A DNA stretch of 64,000 nt, taken from contig OX155962.1 of the NCBI GenBank assembly GCA_944548615.1, forward strand, positions 64,501-128,500, given 5' to 3'. Positions 10,635 to 27,600 of this stretch are shown here, piece after piece; the first letter of the stretch is position 1; each line of letters begins with the position of its first letter. Source of the DNA: Micropterix aruncella (taxonomy: Eukaryota > Arthropoda > Insecta > Lepidoptera > Micropterigidae). The notes under the pieces were generated by a model. That model was not told the origin of the DNA, did not search any database, and worked only from the letters and a program-made list of their open reading frames with translations. The position numbers and the translations under genes are program-made.

Positions 10635-12230
10635 TGACATCATTATTATTGCTTATCAGATGTTTTGATAACTAAATATGCCAGTTGCCAGTGTCCTTGT
10701 TTAATGTAACCTAACTAGACTAAAGCCTGTTCACACTGACATTTTAATAAATAAGCGTATAGCCTATATATGTCAAGAAAATAATATAAACATTAAAATT
10801 AATGTAAACAGTAATAGATATTACTAATTCGTATTAGCTGGACAATTAAAGTAAAATTTAAAATTCAAATTAATCTCTGCCTCAAAGTAATATAGACTAA
10901 GAAGCCTAAGAAGAAATGTTATGTCCTCATTCTTCTATTTCGTGTTCTCTATCTGACTTCATCATATCTCTACGAGTTTTCACAACCATTAAATTTCCAC
11001 GGTCTTTCGCTCTTATCAACATGGTTAACTTATTAAAAAAACTTTTTTACATTTATGCATTAATTGGTTTTCTTTCTATATGGCACTCATGTTTTACTAT
11101 CCACGCATGGTATACTATTCCGATGAATATAAGAAATTCACCCTCGATAGCATCATTCAAGGCTTATTATAAGAATTATTTCTTCGTAAGTCATAACCAG
11201 TTCTTGTTTTCTCCATTTTTTGGCATTGCTTTGTGCAATAACATTTTACCAACATTATTAGTCATACGCCAATTTATTAATATATTGTTCAACGTTCATT
11301 GTTTTTGTTCTTATGTAAATTCTCTTAATTCAACAAGTGTAAGTATCTTTACGCATTGGCGGCTAGGAGGTTAACTGTAGAATATTGCAGCTCGGATGTA
11401 AGCTCGCTATTTTTTAGGTTTTTTAAGTCGCTATTTTATAAGTCCAAAATAAAGAGCTATTAATTATTATTATTTCTTACCGTTACGTAGCACAGCAACA
11501 GTTCCCATTTCGAACTCTCTAGGAAGTAATCTTTTATTTCGAGCGGACGCTAGAAGGCGGTCTCCTCTGAAAATCTCTCCGAGTATTTAGCTTGTTGTTT
11601 TCCTTTATCCCTCTGCGACTCATCTTTTCAGGGCGGCGAAACGTAAACAAGGGCACTTATCTCCATGATTAAATGCTTTTTTCACATCAAGTATCTGGCC
11701 TAAGAACTCCAATGATCACATATAGTATACACATTCTCTATTTATTTTCTGAACGATAAGACTTTAAAATAAACGGGTTCAACCGTTATTATTACTTAGC
11801 AGTAAAAATATTACACATCCCTACAAATATCATCATAATACTACCCGTTAACCGTAAACAGCTCTCAGTAAATAAGAAGCCATCAGTGAATATGACAGTG
11901 TAATGAAATTTTGAATATTGTAGCGACGTTAGAGTAACGGCATGGTTTCGTTATAGCGTGCAGCAATGGAATGAGATTCGGTGCATGCTGCCCGAGCAAT
12001 TATATAAATGAGAGGAAGAAATGATCGCCGGCCAGTGGGAAACAGAGGCTTCTAGTACCGTGCTGTATGCGTAGAGTCAACAAAATACAAAGGCACGTTA
12101 TAAGCAGCGGCCTGTGGACCGTGAAACATCTGCTAAAGGAGCGAGTTAGTCCAAGCAGTTTGTAGTTGTCAGTTACTATGGACGAAGCCGTCACCGCTGA
12201 ACAGTAAAAAGGTACATAATCATTCTTTTA
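10635..12230. other. No gene recognised; possible retrotransposon tail at 11400-11476
   Basis: A 152-codon AT-rich ORF (10916-11374, plus) starting MLCPHSSISCSLSD is hydrophobic and matches nothing I know. It is followed by ccaaaataaagagctattaa and (ATT)n near 11476, which resembles the tail at 15963-16060. The stretch may therefore be the 3' end of a degraded non-LTR element. 11480-12230 shows nothing. Confidence 0.4.
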
Positions 12231-12503
12231 ACCGGGGTCAACGTAACTTAGAGGCTAATGAACAAGACAGTCCACCGTCTAGCTACACCAAGACGTCCAT
12301 AAGAGACCAACGCCTCACCGCGAGGCACTAGGAAGTAAACCCAGCGCCATGCGCCAGACTTGGCCGGATTTCTCCATCTTCCCGTCTGATCGTAGATCCG
12401 AAATCGCTTGCGCGGCCTCTACCTAAAGTTAGCAGTAATTTAGTTTGAATTTATCGCGGATCGTGGCGTCCTTTGCCCGTATATTCACTAAAAATCAGGT
12501 AGC
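12231..12503 (+). repeat. GC-rich dispersed repeat, copy 1, left part
   Basis: Matches the other copies over cagtccaccgtctagctac, gagaccaacgcc..accgcgag, ttgcgcggcctctacc and atttatcgcggatcgtggcg. It breaks off in the target duplication of the R1/I-like insertion and resumes at 14295. I could not identify the family. It has no convincing ORF, and the 5' start of this copy is degraded. Confidence 0.8.
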
Positions 12504-12679
12504 AGTAGTAGTAGTAGTAAACGGATTGGGGGGCTTGTGTTCAGCCCTTAATGTCACCTGGATCTATAAGATTTTTTGTAACTACCCACTTTGTGGTTGG
12601 GTCAGTGGTCTGCAAGTAGCCCGGTGCTGCTTACCAGGCCAAGCAAATCACTGACCTTCAAGTTGGGCAGATCACTGGG

Positions 12680-12752
12680 TTCGAGAAAGGCTCGTCCCAG
12701 TAAACTGTGTCTAAAAAGACACAGTTTACTGGGCCGAGCCGTTCTCGAAGGC
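12680..12752. repeat. Fold-back palindrome with 17-bp perfect core arms
   Basis: CCCAGTAAACTGTGTCT (12696-12712), loop AAAA, then the exact reverse complement (12717-12733). With a few mismatches the arms extend to about 36 bases each. It lies in the 3' region of the R1/I-like element, between RNase H and the tail, and looks like a local inverted duplication. Confidence 0.9.
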
Positions 12753-12983
12753 ATTGCGGTAGGGCATGGGCAGCGACCAACGATGTGTATACTGTCTTCA
12801 GGTTCTTCGCCATACGCCAGTCCTGGCTCTCGTTCAAGCCAAGGTTGAATAGATGTGCTCTAGGGTCGTGTTTCCGGTGAGGAGACCGACAGTGGTTCTA
12901 AGGTTCTTCTTACTCATGTCAAGTAGGGCCTTGATTTTCTCTGGAAGTGGTTGCTCCATCATGGCTTTTGCCTGGCAACATCC

Positions 12984-13545
12984 TTAGCTTTGTTTCCAAG
13001 ATACCAGATGTTCCTGCTCCAAGCAGTCCCTGACGATTTTCTTACCTATATTGAAGGGGACACCAACAACTGGCTCCACCAGGTATTCCAGTGTGCCCAG
13101 TTTTGCCAGTCTGTTGGCCTCTTCGTTGCCGCTTATGCCTTGATGGCCCGGTGTGATTATTTTGGCTTTTTCCAATTTTCTGAGCTCTTGTATACAGTCC
13201 CAGACCGCAGAAGATTCTGTCGTGGCTTTTACCAGCGCGTTTAATGCTGCTATGCTGTCAGAGCGGTTAAGGATTTTTCTATTTTTTACCTCAATTCGAC
13301 TTTGAAGTTTTATGCATTCCAATATGGCAAACACTTCGGTTTGGGAAACTGTGGCTATTGTCCAAGGGGGACGCTGATTCTGTGGTTGGTTTTGGGTTCG
13401 TACACGTCTGCCACAAAACATCCATTTGTTCCTGATCCGTCGGTGAACCAGGCGTCCGCGTTGTAGCTTTGGAGCCAATGTGGATTCTCCCAGTCTTCCA
13501 TGGTAAGGATTAGGATTTTATAGGACTTCCCTACCAATTTTTTTC
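12984..13545 (-). pseudogene. RNase H domain of the R1/I-like element, frameshifted
   Basis: The N-terminal part in one frame reads NADAWFTDGSGTNGCFVADV with the first catalytic Asp in TDGS. It passes into a second frame near 13400 with VSQTEVFAILECIKL (catalytic Glu), RSDSIAALNAL (Asp) and TPGHQGISGNEEANRLAKLG (His and final Asp region). These are the ordered RNase H motifs of non-LTR elements that degrade the RNA template. The overlap of two frames shows at least one indel. The frame ends at 12984. Confidence 0.85.
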
Positions 13546-13645
13546 TAATACTTGATCCTGGGTAAGGGTGAATGGACTTTTGTGGAGGGGGTTTAGCTTA
13601 GGACGATTGGGCCCTCCTCGCTTCCACTCGCCAAGACACTTCAGT

Positions 13646-14294
13646 CTATATGCTGTAAGTCTGGCGGAGTGAATTATCAGCTTGTCCAGAGGCGGGCAGC
13701 AGAGTGCCTTCTCTAATCCCTCTGTTCGGGGGTGGGGGGTAGGGGGCTTTATGACGCCAGTTGCAGCCCTCAGTTAAGCTACCTTGAAAGCTTTTCAGCA
13801 TGTTTTTTGTCTCGAGATATTTCACCCTGGACCGCCAGACTATTGCAGCATAGGTTAGTCTAGGCAGCAGTAGTGGCCTGTAGAGCCATAAGGCGACCCT
13901 AGGTTTGAACCCCCAGGTTTTTCCCATGGCTCTTTTGCACGTCCACAAGGAGACATAGAAGCTTGTTCTCTTTCGCTCGAGGTGGTGCTTCCAATTAAGC
14001 TTTGGATCTAGATAGACTCCAAGGTATTTGACTATTGTTGCGTATTCTATCTCCTTATCCCAAAGCTTAAAACACTCGACGGGTTCGGGTTTGTATTTTC
14101 TGATGCCTTGGTCTTGCTCTTGGCCTTGGTCTTGCTTGGATTAGCAAATAGACCCTTGGCCTGGCAACACTCTTGGGTGGTTTTAAGTGCTTTGTACATG
14201 AGCTCCTTAAGTATTGATAGGAAGTTTCCTCCTACCACTATGGCCACGTCATCAGCGTAACCGTAGACAGAGAAGCCTTGGTTTTGTAGATGTA
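13646..14294 (-). pseudogene. Reverse transcriptase C-terminal part of the R1/I-like element
   Basis: On the minus strand from the truncated 5' end: a YGYADDVAIVV active-site region near 14250, then ELMYKALKTTQECCQAKGL and NPSKTKA, a YLGVYLDPKLNWKHH-type motif near 14020, and RPLLLPRLTYAAIVWRSRV around 13860. The pieces sit in different frames (14047-14247 and 13646-13948), so the gene is broken. It is the same insertion as the RNase H relic downstream. Confidence 0.8.
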
Positions 14295-14640
14295 TAAAAA
14301 TCAGGTAGCTAACGGGTCGTTTTAATAGTAGATGAATTCAGGTCAGCATCCACCCCCACTTCTTAGGAAACAAATAAGCGCATTTTCAGACCTTCCCCCT
14401 CCCGGAGTGCATAGTCGATTGGCTGATCCCGCACGAAGCGAAAACCGCCCAGAAGCGCCCAAAAGACATCACCCAGAAGAAATGATCCACCTGCCGTCAC
14501 AGGGGAAATCGAAGTCCTTTCCAGGTTCGACCGTCTTCGAGGAGGCTACCGGATAGGAGTTGAACTGTGAGTTGAGTTGACCCAAGAAAACGGACTGGTC
14601 TTAGTACACAAAAACTACACAAAAACTATTAGCTACCCAA
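14295..14640 (+). repeat. GC-rich dispersed repeat, copy 1, right part
   Basis: Starts with the duplicated 15 bases and continues taacgggtcgttttaatag, aligning with 40725 onward in copy 3. It then gives cagcatccacccccacttct, cgattggctgatcccgcac and aggaggctaccggatagg. It runs into degraded sequence before copy 2 starts at 14669. Confidence 0.8.
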
Positions 14641-14668
14641 GATAGTCCAAGCACTTGGAGATGTCGAC

Positions 14669-15395
14669 TATAAGGGGCGAACCCGTCAACCCATGAAGTT
14701 TAAGTATAATGATCGTTCTGTCTCCCGTGAGGTGACCGTAGAAGATTTTGGGACGATACAAACCTACCGCCCAGCAAAGCCATGAACCCGCAAGAATCCA
14801 ACGCCTTACGGCGAGGCACTAGGAAGGTAATCCAGTGGGGCCACCTCGCCCCCTGGCTACCAGTTTAGGCATGATATCTCCGTCTGGAATTAATTATCAG
14901 GATACCTCCTTTCTCCTGACTGGTTACGGGACCAAAGTCCCTTTCGCGGCCTCTACCTTTTGTATTTCAGCGGTAATTCTTTAGCGGTAAGAATTTATCG
15001 CGGACCTGGGCGTCCTTTGACCGTCATACCACTCGGGATCGGGTGGCTCATAGGTCGAGTGGCATGACAACAGGTCAACATCCATCCCCGCTATTTAGGA
15101 GACATTATATTCCCATAGCCTCTATGTACACTCCTTCAGTAATTAGTCAGAATGCACAACCGATTGGCTGACGCCGCACGGTGCGCAAACCATCCAGTAG
15201 CGCCGATGGGTCTTCCCCCGGGGGAAACTGATCCACCAGCCGTGAGGCCTGGGATGCGTGAGTCCTTTCCCGGGTAGTCCCTCGCTCAAGGAGGCTTCTG
15301 AATAGGAGCTGAATCGTGAGTTTGAGCCGACCCGAATATACAGTGAATTTATGGCTCAAGCTGCACGAAACCATCCGCTTCTAAGTTAGACCTAG
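14669..15395 (+). repeat. GC-rich dispersed repeat, copy 2 (most complete)
   Basis: Starts TGTCGACTATAAGGGGCG and ends near gctgcacgaaaccatccgc, about 727 bp, GC-rich against AT-rich surroundings. It aligns with copies at 12.2, 40.4, 51.2, 51.7-52.7, 52.7 and 56.1 kb. It has no inverted terminal repeats and no ORF that persists between copies; a minus-strand 75-codon frame (15147-15374) is not conserved. TGTCGACTA at the start would fit an LTR-type TG, but no paired copy or internal region is seen. Confidence 0.8.
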
Positions 15396-15962
15396 CAGTG
15401 TATGACGGCTCTGGCGTCTAGAATCCTCTGACTCAGATATACTCGAGGATAACGAACTTCGAGAGGGGCTCTAATGTGGCCGCCCCCGGCTTTCTAACGA
15501 TGCCCGTAATTTTCACTCCCTTACTTTCAGCTCGCCAGTTGGATTCACTTTTACTTCCGACTTTCATTTCCCGATATCCACAAATAATCGCGTATTTATC
15601 CGAGCCGAGCTTTCGCAGACGTAGCCAAATGGAATTGCCGCAGAATTAAACTCCATTAATCTATTAAATAAACCTCAAACTGAGATACTCAATATGAGCT
15701 TCAGGATATGCACTCAATTACAAGAACACATGGGATTTAGGATAACACAAAATATGAATAAAAATTTTTAAATGTCATGAGTATTCAAAAAGCCAAAAAT
15801 GTATTCTTCTAATCAGTTCTTTCTCGATGCGAAAGTTCTTTACGACCGCTTTAACTATCAATGGAACGCAAGCAGAGACATTGTTCCATGCTAAGGACAC
15901 AAGATCGGCACAGGCACTACAATATACAGTTCCCAGGAGATCTACATCGTTTGGACAATACG
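15396..15962. other. No gene recognised
   Basis: Non-repetitive AT-rich sequence with a GC-richer first 200 bases. Nothing identifiable. Confidence 0.5.
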
Positions 15963-16060
15963 ATAATAATAATAATAATAATAATAAACTCTTTATTTCA
16001 AAATAAAAGAGGCGAGCTTATTGCCTTCCGGCAATGTCTATCAGCTAACCTATAGCTTAA
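15963..16060 (-). mobile_element. 3' tail of a non-LTR retrotransposon or SINE (minus strand)
   Basis: On the minus strand a perfect 6-bp stem ATTGCC (16035-16030) closes a GGAA loop, of GNRA type, with GGCAAT (16025-16020). It is followed by taagctcgcctcttttattt, gaaataaagag and a (TTA)n tail that ends at 15963. The upstream body cannot be recognised. This is the usual architecture of a 3' end used for target-primed reverse transcription. Confidence 0.55.
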
Positions 16061-22346
<6,286 letters not shown>

Positions 22347-22928
22347 TCTTATATATAAAAATGAATCGCCGTGCGTTAGTCTCGCAGGATCTCGGAAATG
22401 ACACGACCGATTTGAATTATATTTCTTTTATTTTGTTTGGCTCGATTCAGGGGTGGTTTACGAAAAAAAATATTTAGAAAAAACCCAAAGGAACAGCTAA
22501 AAAATCGAAAAAATCGAAATTAGTACTTCTAGGGATGGCCACTTCGTATTTCTGTCAATAGATGGCGCTCTCTATATTTTCTAACAATAGATTTTATTGT
22601 TTGACAGCTACGCCATTCATAATTCATTCCGCGCGACTGTGTGAAATTGTTATTACATTTGTGAAATTGTTATTACATTACGTCGTTTTTTCTTTTAAAA
22701 AAGGTAGTGGGATTAGAGAATAGATTTGTTTCAAGCGAATTTAATTGCATTTTGCAAAAAATCACTTTGATCAGCCATTATATAAAGGTAAATAGACTTT
22801 GCAGGCTTATACATAACTACAAATTTGGCTTTAGTCTGAGGATTTCAATATTGTTAAGTTCTCAAGGAATGTTCGACAGATTTGAGTGACTGAAAACAAT
22901 TCCGTGTCTTTTTACAGTGTTTATTATA

Positions 22929-23312
22929 ATGCCGAGGAGAATAGGTAACATAGGTCGTCGAAGTCAGTCAAATGCGCGGCGATCTACTTCACGTGCAAGC
23001 CGCACTAATGACCAGCGAGCGACGGATAATGAAAATAGTCGTATGGCATTGTCCGAATTATGTTTGAGAGCGACTGAAAATGAACGACAAGCGAATACAT
23101 TGAGAATGCAACAATTTCGTGCACAACATACACAACGCCAGCAATCACGACAAAATCAACATGACCGATTGCGCCGTCGCAGTGTTCCTGTCAACCTGGA
23201 ACAAACGGCATTCCATTACTTTCACCTTCCCTTCTCCGACAGACTTACTACTTCGTACATCATCCCTCAAACAGTTTTGATGAAAAAACCAGTAGGGCAG
23301 TCCCCACCCTAA
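22929..23312 (+). CDS. Helitron Rep N-terminal fragment (truncated, in frame)
   Basis: 127 codons from the ATG at 22929 (an upstream in-frame ATG is at 22917). Begins MPRRIGNIGRRSQSNARR and ends VLMKKPVGQSPP. Arg/Gln-rich, as at the N-terminus of lepidopteran Helitron proteins. The HUH nuclease and SF1 helicase domains are missing, replaced after the stop by the RNase H-like piece. It cannot support rolling-circle transposition alone. Unlike copy 1 it has no frameshift. Confidence 0.7.
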   Translation: MPRRIGNIGRRSQSNARRSTSRASRTNDQRATDNENSRMALSELCLRATENERQANTLRMQQFRAQHTQRQQSRQNQHDRLRRRSVPVNLEQTAFHYFHLPFSDRLTTSYIIPQTVLMKKPVGQSPP

Positions 23313-23332
23313 ACAATGTAGTATTTTCTGAC

Positions 23333-23453
23333 CTTATATTGTACCGTTCCCCTGGCTTGGACATCATATTTACAGACGGCTCTAAGGCAGAGGTTAGAAG
23401 TTGTGTGGGCGTGGGAATTTTCTACCACAACTGTAGAGTTGTCATGTTGTGGA
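23333..23453 (+). pseudogene. Captured RNase H-like fragment, copy 2
   Basis: Same IIFTDGSKAEVRSCVGVG segment as at 8210-8330 and same join to the Rep fragment. Only the first strands of the domain are present. Confidence 0.5.
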
Positions 23454-23755
23454 TTTATATTACTAAGTTTACCTTATGCACACATTTTATATTATTTGAT
23501 TTTGTTTGTATTTCTTTTGATAAATTATTGACCTATTTATCCTTTGCAATATGCTATGATAACCGTGTTAGTCCGTTCTACAATATTTCTCATTTTTGCT
23601 TTCATAAGTGTGATTCTTGATTTCTTCCTCATCTTTGCTATGGTGTGGATTTGAAATTTTAACATCTTAGTCTGCTGTGAACATGCCCTTCAAATGATAA
23701 AGCTCTTTTCGTTTTCCTGTCAGGCCCTATAGATCGTAGACCACAGCCGATTTAT

Positions 23756-24293
23756 TTTTAACCGACTTAAAAAAAAGGAGGAGGTTATAAATTCGATCGT
23801 ATTTTTCTTTAAATGTTTGTTACCTCAGGAATCCGTCATTTATGAATTGCTTTGGAAAATTCTTTTTATTTGAAAGGATGTACTTCCAGATTCGTCACAT
23901 CTTTATCAAAATTTTGTTCTGATGATGTGATCCATGAGGAATTGAAGGAACTCCTCAAATATTAACATATGAAGTTGAAAATTTACATGTTGGTTCAGCT
24001 CCGATGACAATGCATTTTATATAGGAAGCATGCCCTGATTCTATACCCAGGATTAGCTCCCGACGAGGGGACTCCTCAGCGGTCAACAGCACAGTCACGA
24101 AATTTTGTATATGCATTCAATTATGACAGCCCGATCTAAGTTTCATCAAGACAGGACTGCGGCACCCAGGGTTGGCTTCCAACGAGGGAACTCCTCAACG
24201 GTCAACAGTACAGACACGAAATTTTGTATACGCATTAAATTATGATAGCCTGTTCTACGTTTCACCATGACATGGCTGCTGCACTTATAATAA
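23756..24293 (+). repeat. Common lepidopteran repeat block inside the Helitron, copy 2
   Basis: Near-identical to 8633-9170, beginning taaccgacttaaaaaaaagg. Non-coding. Confidence 0.6.
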
Positions 24294-24654
24294 AAAAATA
24301 ACTCGGTTATTTTTGTTAAAATTTTGTTTATTACCTGCAACTTTGCATTACAAAGATCTAGGGGCTAATTTTCTTGACAAAAAATACGCTTTCTTTGATA
24401 TGAAATATGGTCGTAGCTATACCGTACCACCCACGCTATACTTATTCCGTTTTCACCGTAAGCATGGAATCGTCCATCGATTAAGACTTCTCCTCCGAAG
24501 AACAAATATGAGGGGCTAAACGTCGCCGTCATAACGGTTGTGTTCAAGGCATGTTATACAAGTGGTACCTACTTTTAATTCCTTCCATGACCTGATTTTT
24601 TCGCTTACTGTCCTTTACACTTTTTTCGCGTGTCCTTTCAGCAGTTTCATGTAT

Positions 24655-27600
24655 TAGTCCCCTTTCAAATGTACAAATATAGGCTCCCGTGTGCTCCTTC
24701 AGTATGCAAGTGTGGAAGTAGTCTTAATCTCTTCGTTTGACCATGTAGAAACATAATTTTGATGGTGGCACTCTCAAAAATGGTGCGTTTGGGCGCTGCG
24801 GGCCAAAAACAAAATGGCCGCCATCAAAAACACATTTTCCTATTTATATCAGTAACCGTTGAAGATACGAAAAAATGTTTTTTTACAAAAAATGTAGCTA
24901 CATAAATTATACATAGAAAAGGTCCTTACAACTTTCTTTGTATAACTAACCGTTGTCTCAAAAAAATTACTTTTGTAAAAAGAATAATCAAAAAATATAA
25001 ATTTCATAATTGCACAGCTCCGGACAATAGGAGAGCTCATTGAAGGTTCAGGTATACCTGAATTGTGGGTTGAATGTGGATTATATTCAGCAGCAACAAT
25101 GAAACAAATCCTAGACGGTAAACACATCAGAAGAGGAATTGAAGCTCATATATCTACTGCCTCTACACTAACTAACCTACTCTTAGAAGAATTTCAAAAA
25201 GAATTTCCAGGGCAGCTAGACTGTTTGAAGCCTCATCTCCAAGAACTAGTAGAAACATTAACAACTAGTGATAAAAAAGAGCTGAAAAGGGTAAATTCCA
25301 CAATAGTTTCTTCCCTACAAGAAAGAAAGATTATTCAAAATATTGAAAACTTTTCAGCAACAAAAAAGCAAAAGCATCCTGTTTTCAAACTAGCTTGCAC
25401 GTATATGGATATGGTGCAAGTAATGATGAATTTCATAAGAGCTGTAAGAACATCTGATTGGAAACTGTATTTAGCATCCCTCCACGAGTTTGTTAAATAC
25501 TTCTTTACATTTAATAGACTTAACTATGCTAGAATGATCACCTTATATCTTTCAGAGATGGAAAACTTGGAATCAACAGATCCAGAAATCTGGAAACAGT
25601 TTATGGAAGGTAATTGGGTAGTGAACAGAAGTAAAGTACCATTTTGTTCTCTAGGTGCGGATGAGGCTCTGGAACACCAAAATCGAAAACTAAAGGTACA
25701 TGGAGGACTTGTGGGTATAACACTCAATGAGAATGCTCGAAATCGTTTCTTCCTTGCTAATTCGGAACTAACTAGAATTGCATGTGAAACTGAGAAAATG
25801 ATTGGATTAAAAAGTACAGAACGAAGTCAACATCACGAAGTGTCAGTAAAACTCCAACAGCGCCAGGGCGATAATGTGCTTACACTAATGGAAGCATTTA
25901 AAAACTCAACAAATCCCTTCCAATATAAAAGTGATGACCTCATTCATATCCTCACTCAGCGAGTCTTTCCTCAAGAAGTAAAAGTGTCTTTAGACAGTGT
26001 TGCCGAAGTTGGTAAAGATCTCCATAATATTTTCTTAGATCAACGAATTCGTTCAAACACAATTCCGTTCTGGGCTCCCATGAAAAAGAATGTCATAAAA
26101 ACGTGTAAATCAGTAGCTAAGAAGATTAAAATTACCATCAAAGACAAAACCGTTGCCATTAAGACAGACTTATCTCTCATTTCAAGATTGTTGATAGCTT
26201 CCAGAAGCAGACCTGACATAGATTTGAGGCACAATTTAAGCAACTACGAGTTTTCAGCACTACCAAAGTCGTTGTTTGCAATTGACGGGAGTATGCACCA
26301 TTGTCTGGCTAAGTACAAACTTACAGATGCTCTAGAATCAATCCAAGAGAAACCTGCTGAAGAAAACGAAGATGATAATACGTCTACAGCTCATGATGTT
26401 CCAGTACATAATGACGAGCTACATGGAAAAGCTGTAATAGTAGATGGCATGGCACTTCTTCATACCTACCACAAACCTACAACAGTGAAGACATGTAATG
26501 ACCTCGGTGTGAAATTCAGCCAATGGATCGGACAAAAATTCAATAACTATAGTGAGGTACATATAGTTTTTGACTCGTACAAAGAAAACTCATTGAAGAA
26601 AGCGATGCGAGACATACGGCAAAAAGGCTCTGATCCAATCCAATACAAAGTCAGGCCAGAAACAAAAATTGAAAGCATACCAATGCACAAACTATTGGCC
26701 CATGATAAGACGAAAGACGAACTAACCGAGTTCCTTTCCAATCAAATACTCAAATTCGGTGAGACCAACAACAAGAAGTTCGTACTCAGTTGGAGGGACA
26801 AGGCAGCGTCATCACATGGGGATGATGTATCCTGTCTTTCAAGCACGCAAGAGGAGGCCGACACGAAGATTATATTACATGCAGCTTATTTAGCACAGAA
26901 AGGAATTAAAACTACTCACGTGTTCTCCCCTGATACTGACGTCCTTATTCTAGCACTAAGGCGATATCCACAACTTTCTAAAGATTTTGCTTTCTATCTT
27001 GGACATGGTATGAAAAGGTTTGTTCAGATAGGGTCAATTTACAGAGCACTTGGACCTCTGAAAGCCTCTGCACTCCCTGGACTACATGCACTTTCAGGAG
27101 CTGATGTAACAGGGTCATTTGCTGGCAAAGGAAAAATAAAGTGGTGGAAAGCTTTTAATTCAGCAAGTGATACGATGATAGAAGCTTTGGCTAAATTGGG
27201 GACAACACTGTTACTCACTGAAGATGTGAGGGCTAACTTGGAAGCACTCATTTGTCAGCTATACATCCCCAAAACATCATTGACAGATTTAGGAGCAGTG
27301 CGATGGTTCTTGTTTACTAAAAAACAACATCAAGATGAGAACCTTCCTCCAACAAAATCAGCACTAAATCCAGCATTGCTACGGGCTCTACTTCAATGTT
27401 TTGAGTGGAATCAGGACTTAATTCAGCATCCACATAACCCGTCACCCTCAGATTTTGGATGGCAGAAAATAGGTAGTGCATACGAGCCTGTTGCTTGTAC
27501 CAACCCCTGTGCACCAAAGCTTATCTTGGAGCTTTGCCGCTGCTCATGCTCAAAAAGACGTTGCTGTCCTCCATGTACGTGTCAGTCAAATGGACTCCGG

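Larger units (their letters stand above)
12504..14294 (-). mobile_element. 5'-truncated R1/I-group non-LTR retrotransposon with 15-bp target duplications
   Basis: The 15-base sequence TAAAAATCAGGTAGC is present on both sides (12489-12503 and 14295-14309). On the minus strand the element starts within RT just before a YADD-type motif and ends with an (ACT)n tail (12504-12520). Fragments of RT, connection and RNase H are recognisable in order, with several frame breaks. Group membership is inferred from the RNase H at the end of ORF2. The host GC-rich repeat continues correctly across the insertion. Confidence 0.88.

Noticed and set aside
10916..11374. 152-codon hydrophobic ORF as a membrane protein gene
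   Set aside because: AT-rich composition yields hydrophobic frames by chance; no motif or splice support.
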